A stretch of DNA of 47,250 bases from JAJTGZ01 sp964403525. Lineage in GTDB: Bacteria > Planctomycetota > Phycisphaerae > Phycisphaerales > UBA1924. Each line of letters begins with the position of its first letter. Within the stretch, counting starts at the first letter, position 1. The stretch lies in NCBI GenBank assembly GCA_964403525.1, contig CAYOGE010000026.1, forward strand, positions 1 through 47,250, in the 5' to 3' direction. Below the pieces are notes generated by a model, which was given only the letters and a program-made list of their open reading frames with translations, was not told where the DNA came from and made no database searches. A program made the translations under genes and the position numbers. Shown in pieces: positions 1 through 7,062 of the stretch.

Positions 1-61
1 CTCGCCATGATCCAGAGGTGCCTGCGGTTGCTCGATCCGTCAAACAGAACCTAGTCCGAAA

Positions 62-235
62 CTGACCCTCAGCCGCAAGGAGGCAGCCGTCCTGCTCGGG
101 ATCAGCGAGAAACTCCTCTGGACGAAGACCAAAGCCAGTCGGATACCCCACATCCGAATCGGAGGCAGGGTGCTGTATCCGCGAGAGAATCTTGAGCGCT
201 GGCTTGAAGATCAGGCCTCCAGGAGCGTTAAGTGA
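62..235 (+). CDS. Excisionase-like helix-turn-helix protein (start uncertain)
   Basis: The frame is open from base 11 and stops with TGA at 233-235. Its translation contains LSRKEAAVLLGIS, then IPHIRIGGRVLYPRENLERW, the layout of the MerR-like HTH_17/excisionase family: a DNA-binding helix pair followed by a small wing. No ATG, GTG or TTG lies in this frame, so CTG at 62 is a provisional start and the true start could be anywhere from base 11. The gene lies just upstream of a tyrosine integrase on the same strand, the usual xis-int arrangement of integrated elements. Its likely role is directing excision or controlling the integrase; that role is inferred from family and position. Confidence 0.7.
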   Translation: MTLSRKEAAVLLGISEKLLWTKTKASRIPHIRIGGRVLYPRENLERWLEDQASRSVK

Positions 236-263
236 GCGGCACCAAGTCTCCCGGAGAGTCGTC

Positions 264-1676
264 ATGGCGTCAGTTTTTAAGCGTAACGGTAAAGGCAACT
301 ACGTCATTCAGTTTTATGACTGGGACGGCGTGCGCAAAGAGCGGTCAACTCGCACGACGGACAAGCGGTCCGCTGAGCAGCTTGCCTCGAAACTTGAGGC
401 GGATGCGATGCGCCGGCGACACGGCATCATCGACCCCAGGGAGGAGCAGTTCGCCAAGCAGCGGGAAGTCCACGTCTCTAAGCACCTTGAGGCCTATCTC
501 GCCGACCGCCGAACTAAAGTGTCTGACGGCCACTGGAAGACGATCAAGAAGCAGTTGGAGCGGCTCATCGATGATTCGAAAGCGAGCAGGCTGATCGAAC
601 TGACCGACGAGCGGGTGGACGCCCACCTGCGCCGACTGTTGCAGACGCCCGTGAAGCAGCTTCGACCGTCCGAAGGCAAGCTTCGATCCATCGGGACAAC
701 CACGGCCAACGGCGTCCGTTCCGCCGTCATCGCCTTTCTGAACTGGGCAGTACGAACGAAGCGCATTCCGTACAACCCTTGTGCCTCGCTCCAGAAGCTG
801 GCTGAGACTGGAGCGAAGCGGGTCCGTCGTCGGTCGCTCACGCCTGAAGAACTGACACGATTGGTCTCGTCGTCTGGTCCAAGAGGGGACGTGTACCTCG
901 TCGCCGTCCTGACGGGGCTGCGGGTCAAGGAACTGACTTCGCTCACCTGGGGCCAGATCCATCTCGATTCTGCGGCGCTTTTGGTCCCTGCCCACATCAG
1001 CAAGTCGAAGCGAGACGACTGGATTGCCCTCCACCCCGAGGTCATCGCCACGTTCCGCCGCCTCAAGCCGAGCAACGCTGTCGGCTCAGATCGTGTCTTC
1101 CAGACGATCCCAACCACTCGAACTTTGTCGGCTGACTTGAAGAGAGCGGGCATCGACGAGTACGACGCTGAGGGCCGTCGAATCGACCGGCATGCCCTCC
1201 GAACCACGGCAGGGACGCTGCTGCTCCAAGCTGGCGGATTGCTCCCAGAGGTCAAGCTCCAGATGCGGCATGCCAGCATCGAGACCACATTGAAGCACTA
1301 CGCCGACCTCGGACTTGCCGACCAGAAGCGTGCCGTCGCCAAGCTCGGTCCCATCCTCGGCCAAGCCGTCACAAACACGCTCAAGGCGACTGGGACGGAC
1401 GGCCCCTCCGTGCCTGACCCCGCTCAGCCGACGGCTCCAAACGCCATCCAGCCGCCCCAGCACCAGCCCCAGCACTCCCAGCACTTTTTGCGACCAATCC
1501 TGACGACTGGAGACATGCCGCTGCCAAACTCCCTCTCGGAAGCGGAACTGGACGAGCGCTTGAATTGTGCGAGTATTGACGAGGCTTTGCGAGTCCTGAC
1601 GACTCGTGACCTGAAAGCGGGCGAGGAGGATCGAACTCCCGACATTCAGCTTGGGAAGCTGACGTTCTACCGCTGA
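264..1676 (+). CDS. Tyrosine recombinase (integrase) of an integrated element
   Basis: This is a 470-residue phage/ICE-type integrase that would recombine element and chromosomal attachment sites. ATG 264 is preferred over upstream in-frame starts because GGAGAG at 253-258 is well spaced. Residues 1-60 resemble an arm-binding domain, about 70-180 a SAM-like core-binding domain, and about 190-355 the catalytic domain. The catalytic residues are visible: Arg220 in TGLRVKEL, a Lys near 250 in SKSKRDD, His310 and Arg313 in HALR, His336 in MRHAS, and Tyr346 in LKHYADL. About 120 low-complexity residues follow. The last ~20 codons are the antisense of a tRNA-Gly gene, so the C terminus depends on the site into which the element inserted. 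Base composition is less GC-rich than in the genes to the right, consistent with transfer. Confidence 0.93.
   Translation: MASVFKRNGKGNYVIQFYDWDGVRKERSTRTTDKRSAEQLASKLEADAMRRRHGIIDPREEQFAKQREVHVSKHLEAYLADRRTKVSDGHWKTIKKQLERLIDDSKASRLIELTDERVDAHLRRLLQTPVKQLRPSEGKLRSIGTTTANGVRSAVIAFLNWAVRTKRIPYNPCASLQKLAETGAKRVRRRSLTPEELTRLVSSSGPRGDVYLVAVLTGLRVKELTSLTWGQIHLDSAALLVPAHISKSKRDDWIALHPEVIATFRRLKPSNAVGSDRVFQTIPTTRTLSADLKRAGIDEYDAEGRRIDRHALRTTAGTLLLQAGGLLPEVKLQMRHASIETTLKHYADLGLADQKRAVAKLGPILGQAVTNTLKATGTDGPSVPDPAQPTAPNAIQPPQHQPQHSQHFLRPILTTGDMPLPNSLSEAELDERLNCASIDEALRVLTTRDLKAGEEDRTPDIQLGKLTFYR
1616..1660. other. Putative attachment site in the 3' half of tRNA-Gly
   Basis: The integrase gene on the plus strand runs into the 3' end of the minus-strand tRNA-Gly gene, and the element lies to the left. 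Tyrosine integrases commonly use the 3' half of tRNA genes as attB, so the core should fall between the discriminator (1616) and the anticodon arm (about 1645-1660). The exact core cannot be drawn without the other end of the element, which lies outside the window. Confidence 0.5.
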
Positions 1677-1687
1677 ACTACGCCCGC
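1616..1687 (-). tRNA. tRNA-Gly (anticodon CCC)
   Basis: The minus strand folds as a complete cloverleaf. The acceptor stem is GCGGGCG/CGCCCGC and the D arm GTTC/GAAC. The anticodon stem is TCAGC/GCTGA with loop TTCCCAA, giving anticodon CCC. The T arm is GGGAG/CTCCT with loop TTCGATC. The discriminator is U, as usual in bacterial tRNA-Gly, and CCA is not encoded. The gene appears intact despite serving as a probable integration target. Confidence 0.93.
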
Positions 1688-1697
1688 GGCTTACGGC

Positions 1698-1727
1698 AGT
1701 ATACCCCTGCGGGAGTCAGATAGTCAT
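1698..1727 (-). promoter_or_regulatory. Promoter of tRNA-Gly
   Basis: On the minus strand, ATGACT (1727-1722) and TATACT (1703-1698) are separated by 18 bp and resemble -35 and -10 boxes. The -10 box ends 10 bp before the first base of the tRNA. Placement and sequence fit a housekeeping sigma promoter. Confidence 0.6.
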
Positions 1728-1974
1728 CCGCCGCGACCAGGGGGTCCTCGCGCCGCCGATCCTCGTTTCCACATCCAAATGACCGGCCCGCGGCCGCCAG
1801 AAAACTGTGTAGGTCCGCGGCGAGTTATGGATGGAGCACGGGCACTCATGCAGGCGGCGCCAAGACTGCGGCGGGGCGATTGGGGTGAGATTGCCTTCAG
1901 ACACAGAGGGGGGGTGTCGATCCACCACCGGCCCCTGCACATCGCTTTCAGCCGCAGGGTTCGGAGTCGCTGAC

Positions 1975-4065
1975 ATGACCAAGAACAGACGCGGGTTCTT
2001 TTCGACTGTGCATTCCCCGGCGGCATGTCTTGTTCTGCTGGCAGGCGGCGCAATGGCCTTCGCAGAACCCGAGGTTCCCTCGCCGCCTGCTTCAGGATCG
2101 CCGCAGCCGGCAGCCGAGGGCTCGAGCACGGCGATGACCATCCCCGAGCCAGCCACGGTCGCTTCGAAGGCAACCCAGCCAAGCGACGATCTGTTGATGT
2201 TCGAGGACATGCCCGTGGTGATCTCGGCCTCGCGTCGGGTGCAGAAGCTGAGCGAACTGAGCGTCCCGGTAAGCGTTGTCACCTGGAAGGACATCCACTA
2301 TCGGGGCGAGACGAACATCGCCGAGATGCTCTCCCAGGTGCCCGGGATGAACGTGCTGCGGATCGACCGCAACCGGTGGGCGGTCGGCGTGCGCGGCATG
2401 CACGACATCTACGCCGATCGCACGATCGTGCTGATCAACGGGCGCAACGCGGGCAACCCGGTGCTGGGCGTGGCTGACTTTGGAGCCTTGCCTGTGCTGG
2501 CCGAGGACATCGAGCGGATTGAAGTTGTGCGGGGGCCCGGCGGCGCGGTCTGGGGGGCCAACGCGTTCAACGGTGCCATCAACATCATCACCAAACGCCC
2601 CGAGGATGCCGAGGGGTTCTTGGTCTCGACACGCATGAACGAGTTTGGCGACACAGACTCTCAGGTGCGGTTCGGCACCAAGGGCGACGGGTGGGCGCTG
2701 CGAGCGTCGCTCGGCTACGAGAACCACGAGAGCTCGGAAGACGCGATCAGTCACGACACCTTTGAGTCGCGCGACTTCGCGCGGTCGACACGGTTTGACA
2801 TCGAGGGCTTGTACACGCTCGGCGAGCAAGCCAGGCTGCGCTTCGGTGTCGCCGGAGCGCACGTCGACAGAGGAGACATCGAGTTCGGCCGCTACTGGCC
2901 CAAGAAGGACGAACGACTGGACGAGGAACGGCTGTTCGCCAAGCTCGAGCGAGAGTTCGACGACGGGTCGAGCGGCTATCTGCAGTGGTTCTGCAACGTC
3001 GCTAGCGAGAACCGCACAACACTGTTCCGGGTGGACAGCGTCGAGAACGACCTGGAGGCGCAGTACGCCTGGAACACCTCGGCCGAGAACCGCGTCATGG
3101 TCGGCGGCAACGCGAGGATCGTGCAGATCGACCAGACAGTGATCAGCGCTGAGGACATCATCTTCCAGGACCAGAGCGTTCAGGAGCACTGGCTGGGCGC
3201 CTTTGTGACCGACCGGTGGCAGGCGTCAGAGAGACTGGCGTTCGAGGGTCAGTTCCGCGTCGATACCTACTCAGAGACGACGACCGACTGGTCCGCACGA
3301 GCGGCGGCGCTCTACGCGCTCGACAAAGACCAGCACCATGTTCTGCGGATTGCTGCCGCGAAGGCGTTCCGCGCTCCCTTGCTCTCGCTTCGTGGACTGG
3401 GGACTGAGCGTGGCCCACTTCCTTCCCCTCCGTTCCCACCCGGGATGTTCGCGTTCACGCTCAACTACCCGGTTGGGCTCAACCACGAGGAGGTGTACTC
3501 GGTAGAAACAGGGTACACCGGAAAGCTCTCTGATCAGGTTGACGTGCGCGTAAACGCTTACTTCAACCGATACACCGACCTGATCGGCGTTATTCGTTCG
3601 TCGGCCCTGCCTGTCGTAGCGACACTGGACAACATCGACGGCGCGACCGGCTACGGCGTTGAGTCTGAACTGAACTACACGTACGACGGTGGCCGCCTGT
3701 ACGCGTGGTACGCGTACAACGAGTTGGAGTTGGACCGCCAGGATCAGGATGTGCGGGCCTTCTTGCCGGCCGACCACTCCGCCGGCTTGGGGATCCGTCA
3801 CGAATTGTGCGATGGCCTGATCGGCAACGCCGACTTCCGTTACACCAACTCAAGCCGCATCAGCCCCCTGGCTACGTCGGCGGGCGCTACGAGCGCGCTC
3901 GACCTGGCGCTCACGATGAAGGTGCTCCAGAGTCGCGGCGAGGTGCAGGTTGGCGTCCATGACCTGTTCGACTCGACCTCGGGGGCGGTCTTGAACCTCG
4001 GCGGAAGCAACCGTCACGAAACCCCTGGCCGCACGCTGTTTGTTCGGTTCCAGTACCGCTTCTGA
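1975..4065 (+). CDS. TonB-dependent outer-membrane receptor
   Basis: This 696-residue protein is an outer-membrane gated channel for TonB-energised uptake. ATG 1975 is chosen because it opens directly on a signal peptide (MTKNRRGFF, then a hydrophobic stretch ending near AMAFA). A Pro/Ala/Ser linker follows. The plug domain spans about residues 85-205, with motifs such as LSQVPGMNVLR, RGMHDIYADRTIVLING, IERIEVVRGPGGAVWGANA and NAFNGAINIITK. The rest is a beta barrel of alternating aromatic strands ending in VRFQYRF, with the terminal Phe expected for BAM-dependent assembly. The ligand cannot be predicted. The binding protein and histidine kinase downstream on the same strand suggest the receptor belongs to a sensing or uptake unit. 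Confidence 0.93.
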   Translation: MTKNRRGFFSTVHSPAACLVLLAGGAMAFAEPEVPSPPASGSPQPAAEGSSTAMTIPEPATVASKATQPSDDLLMFEDMPVVISASRRVQKLSELSVPVSVVTWKDIHYRGETNIAEMLSQVPGMNVLRIDRNRWAVGVRGMHDIYADRTIVLINGRNAGNPVLGVADFGALPVLAEDIERIEVVRGPGGAVWGANAFNGAINIITKRPEDAEGFLVSTRMNEFGDTDSQVRFGTKGDGWALRASLGYENHESSEDAISHDTFESRDFARSTRFDIEGLYTLGEQARLRFGVAGAHVDRGDIEFGRYWPKKDERLDEERLFAKLEREFDDGSSGYLQWFCNVASENRTTLFRVDSVENDLEAQYAWNTSAENRVMVGGNARIVQIDQTVISAEDIIFQDQSVQEHWLGAFVTDRWQASERLAFEGQFRVDTYSETTTDWSARAAALYALDKDQHHVLRIAAAKAFRAPLLSLRGLGTERGPLPSPPFPPGMFAFTLNYPVGLNHEEVYSVETGYTGKLSDQVDVRVNAYFNRYTDLIGVIRSSALPVVATLDNIDGATGYGVESELNYTYDGGRLYAWYAYNELELDRQDQDVRAFLPADHSAGLGIRHELCDGLIGNADFRYTNSSRISPLATSAGATSALDLALTMKVLQSRGEVQVGVHDLFDSTSGAVLNLGGSNRHETPGRTLFVRFQYRF

Positions 4066-4099
4066 TCTTCCAAAAGGGCTTCTGATCTTCCAAAAGGGC
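4058..4099 (+). repeat. 20-bp tandem duplication across the TonB receptor stop codon
   Basis: The unit GCTTCTGATCTTCCAAAAGG occurs at 4058-4077 and again at 4078-4097. The first copy contains the receptor's TGA stop, so stop codon and flanks were duplicated. The result is a longer spacer before the next gene. Confidence 0.9.
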
Positions 4100-4110
4100 G
4101 AGAGGCTTCA

Positions 4111-5034
4111 TTGACCCAACGGCGACGCTCAACCTGGTCGACCATTGCCTGCATCGCAGCGTGCGCGGTCTCGCTCGCTGCGGTAGCGAGCGAACGGCGC
4201 GGCGCGAAAGAGGCGGTCGTGGTGCTGAGCCGCGAGGCTGAACCGTTCCGCAAGTGTGAGAAGGCGGCCCGCGAACTGCTCCAAGGCGAAGGCTGGTCGG
4301 TGCGGACCGTCGTGCTTAACGACAAGTCGCCGACAATCCCGCAAGAGGGTTACAGCAGCGCACGGTTTATCTCTGTCGGCACAGAGGCGACCGAATGGAG
4401 CAAAGGCAAGGGCCTCGAGACCGTCTTCTGCATGGTCGCGGACGCCGAGGGTGCCGGCTTGACACCGGGCCCAACCCTTGCAGGAATTCTGGCCGATATC
4501 CCCGCTGCTCGTCAGGTAGCGCTGATCCGTAAGGGGCTGCCAGGTGCGAAAGTGATCGGCGTTCTCTACAAGAAAGACTCACCTCGCGGCGAGCGTGCGC
4601 TGGCTGGCCTGCGCGCTGAGGCGGCAAAGGCCGGACTGACCGTTGAGGCAGAGGGTGTGGACAGCAAGGAGGCGATCGGCGGCGGTTTGAGCACGCTGCT
4701 GAAGCGTGGCATCGACATTCTCTGGACAATGCCCGACGGAGCGCTGTACGACGGCAACACGATCAAGGCCGTGCTTCGAGCCACGCTCGAGGAGAAGGTC
4801 CCCGTGTTCGGCTTTTCTACGCCGATGGTGCGTGCCGGCGCGCTAATGGGCGTGGGCATTACACCGGAGGCTCAGGGCAGCCAGGCCGCGGCATTGACGA
4901 TCGGACGCGCGAACAACGCCGCTGCGGGGCAGTTGGTCGTGCCCGACTTCGAAGTAACAGTGAATCAGGTGGTCGCTGAACGACTTGGAATCACGCTGCC
5001 GGCCGGCCTGGCCACCGGCAGCAAGGGAGACTGA
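4111..5034 (+). CDS. ABC-type substrate-binding protein (ABC_sub_bind family), orphan
   Basis: This 307-residue protein starts at TTG 4111, with AGAGG about 6 bases upstream. An N-terminal hydrophobic stretch (IACIAACAVSLAAVA) is a Sec signal peptide with no clear lipobox Cys, so the mature protein should be periplasmic. The body has the two-lobed pattern of PF04392-type binding proteins: VVVLSREAEPF, the SVGTEATEW region, LAGILADIPAARQVALI, then GVLYKKDSPRGERAL and ILWTMPDGALYD, with FGFSTPMVRAGALMGV near the C terminus. No permease or ATPase gene is adjacent. The gene lies between a TonB receptor and a hybrid histidine kinase with a 4-bp gap to the latter, so it may present a ligand to the kinase rather than to a transporter. 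That role is inferred. Confidence 0.82.
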   Translation: MTQRRRSTWSTIACIAACAVSLAAVASERRGAKEAVVVLSREAEPFRKCEKAARELLQGEGWSVRTVVLNDKSPTIPQEGYSSARFISVGTEATEWSKGKGLETVFCMVADAEGAGLTPGPTLAGILADIPAARQVALIRKGLPGAKVIGVLYKKDSPRGERALAGLRAEAAKAGLTVEAEGVDSKEAIGGGLSTLLKRGIDILWTMPDGALYDGNTIKAVLRATLEEKVPVFGFSTPMVRAGALMGVGITPEAQGSQAAALTIGRANNAAAGQLVVPDFEVTVNQVVAERLGITLPAGLATGSKGD

Positions 5035-5038
5035 GCCG

Positions 5039-7033
5039 GTGCTGATGGTGCGTTTGAATCTGAGGCCGAAGGTCACGCTCGCCGTGCTGGCGGTCGCGCT
5101 GATCGCGATGTGCTCGGCGGCGTTCATTGCCCATCAAACGATGCGCGACACGGTCGCCGCAGAGTACCGCCGCTCCGCGGACGCGGTGGCGAGCGGGCTG
5201 GCCGCCGCGGCGGAAGTGCCGATGACGGTGGGCGACCTGGAAGAGGTAAGGCGGCTTGCTGCGTTCTCACTCCGCGCCAACGGGCTCGAGCGCGTTCGCT
5301 TTCGCGACAGCGCCAGCAAGGAAGTTGTGCTGCTCGACAGCCCGGTCACCAGCGGCCAGGCCCCCAGCGGTGAGCAGATCGTCGGTGCAGCTGAGCTCCG
5401 TGTGCTCGCGCAGGATGGAGCGGGCCTTGACGTGTTCGGCGACCAGTCACCAGACGCTGCTTCAGCAGCCTCTGCGCAATCGCAGTTGCTGGGTACCGTT
5501 GAGGTGGGGATGCCCTCCTCGCTTGTCGAGAAGCGGATGGCATCGTTGCGGGTCATGTTCGTTCGGATTGTAATCGGCGCAGGCTTGGTGATCGGCGCCG
5601 TGATGTGGATCCTCGCGGGCACCTGGACCCGCCGGCTTGATCGGCTGCTGGACGCGTCGGAGCGTATCGCGCGTGGTGAGCTCGACTCCCCGCTGACCGA
5701 CAGCCAATCAGACGAGATCGGGCGCCTGAGCGACGCGTTCGGTCGAATGCGGCTCGCAGTGAGAGAGCGTGACGCAGCTGCCCGTCAGTTCAATGAGACG
5801 CTGTTGGAGCAGGTCCGGGACCGCACCAAAGACCTTGAAGCGGCCATGGTCGCCGCCCAGGAGGCGAACCGCGCAAAGAGCGACTTCCTGGCGAACATGT
5901 CGCACGAGATTCGAACGCCGATGACGGCGATCATCGGATTCGGCGAATTGCTCAACGATCCGGAGCAGTCGATCGACGCGCGTCGAGAGTGCGTTGCGAC
6001 GATCAACCGCTCTGGGAAGCACCTGCTGACCGTGATCAACGACATCCTTGACATCTCCAAGATTGAGGCGGGCCGAATGACGGTCGAGCCGATCGAGTGT
6101 TCGCCCGCGTCGATCATCAGCGAAACGGCGTCTCTGATGCGTGATCGAGCCGCCGAGCGGGGCCTGTCGCTCGAGATCGTGTACGCCACACCCATCCCGA
6201 AGACGATCACCTCCGACCCGTTGCGCCTGCGCCAGGTGCTGCTGAACCTAGTCGGTAACGCGATCAAGTTCACGGAGCAGGGGTCGGTCAGGTTGCGGGT
6301 GAGCGCGGATCGAGCTGCGCAGCGCCTCGCTGTCGCGGTCGAGGACACGGGCATCGGCATACCACCGGAGGGGCTTGCAAGACTCTTCCATGCATTCAGC
6401 CAATCGGACAACACGATGTCGCGGCGGTTTGGAGGAACGGGGCTCGGCCTGGCCATTGCCAAGAAGTTCGCCGAGCTGCTCGGCGGCACGCTGACAGTCG
6501 AGAGCACGCCCGCCGTAGGGAGTGTCTTCACCGTCACGATCGACACCGGTCCGCTCGAGGGCGTTCAGTTTGTTGGTACACTGCCCAAGAATGCTGACAC
6601 GCCCGCAGCGTCTCCGCACGCCGCCGCGACGATTGCGGGCTGCAGCGTGCTGCTCGCAGAAGACGGTGTAGACAATCAGAGGCTGCTGACACTCTACTTG
6701 CGCAAGGCCGGTGCAACGGTGACGATGGTCGAGAACGGCCGGCTCGCGCTCAACGCGTTGAACGCCGCCCGTGCCGAAGGCCGCCGCTTTGATGTCGTGC
6801 TGATGGACATGCAGATGCCCGAAATGGACGGCTACACGGCCACAGCAGATGCACGCAAGGCGGGTGACGACACACCGATTGTCGCGCTGACAGCCCACGC
6901 GCTGCTGAGCGACCGCGATCGGTGCATGGCCGCGGGCTGTTCAGACTACATGACCAAGCCCGTCGACCGGGCGAAGCTGATCGAGACATGCCTGCGGTGG
7001 TGCAAAGCCGGCGCTGCGCGCGCGGCGGCCTGA
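5039..7033 (+). CDS. Hybrid sensor histidine kinase/response regulator
   Basis: This 664-residue protein starts at GTG 5039, 8 bp after GGGAGA; ATG 5045 is the alternative. Domain order: TM1 (about 9-30), a periplasmic sensor of about 140 residues, TM2 (about 178-200), HAMP, a coiled coil, and HisKA with the phospho-acceptor His289 in FLANMSHEIRTPM. HATPase_c follows, with the N box (LNLVGNAIKFTE) and glycine boxes DTGIGIPP and GGTGLGLAIAKK. A C-terminal receiver carries Asp590 in VLMDMQMPEMDGY and the conserved Lys in MTKPVD. The protein would autophosphorylate on His and pass the phosphate to its own receiver. No DNA-binding regulator or HPt protein is adjacent. The upstream binding protein is the natural candidate for the sensed partner. 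Confidence 0.93.
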   Translation: MLMVRLNLRPKVTLAVLAVALIAMCSAAFIAHQTMRDTVAAEYRRSADAVASGLAAAAEVPMTVGDLEEVRRLAAFSLRANGLERVRFRDSASKEVVLLDSPVTSGQAPSGEQIVGAAELRVLAQDGAGLDVFGDQSPDAASAASAQSQLLGTVEVGMPSSLVEKRMASLRVMFVRIVIGAGLVIGAVMWILAGTWTRRLDRLLDASERIARGELDSPLTDSQSDEIGRLSDAFGRMRLAVRERDAAARQFNETLLEQVRDRTKDLEAAMVAAQEANRAKSDFLANMSHEIRTPMTAIIGFGELLNDPEQSIDARRECVATINRSGKHLLTVINDILDISKIEAGRMTVEPIECSPASIISETASLMRDRAAERGLSLEIVYATPIPKTITSDPLRLRQVLLNLVGNAIKFTEQGSVRLRVSADRAAQRLAVAVEDTGIGIPPEGLARLFHAFSQSDNTMSRRFGGTGLGLAIAKKFAELLGGTLTVESTPAVGSVFTVTIDTGPLEGVQFVGTLPKNADTPAASPHAAATIAGCSVLLAEDGVDNQRLLTLYLRKAGATVTMVENGRLALNALNAARAEGRRFDVVLMDMQMPEMDGYTATADARKAGDDTPIVALTAHALLSDRDRCMAAGCSDYMTKPVDRAKLIETCLRWCKAGAARAAA

Positions 7034-7062
7034 GCGGCGAGGTGCAATAATGTTGCGGAGCG

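Noticed and set aside
1..54. Open frame at the left edge ending TAG at 52-54
   Set aside because: Only 17 codons are visible and they match nothing recognisable; it may be the end of a gene outside the window.
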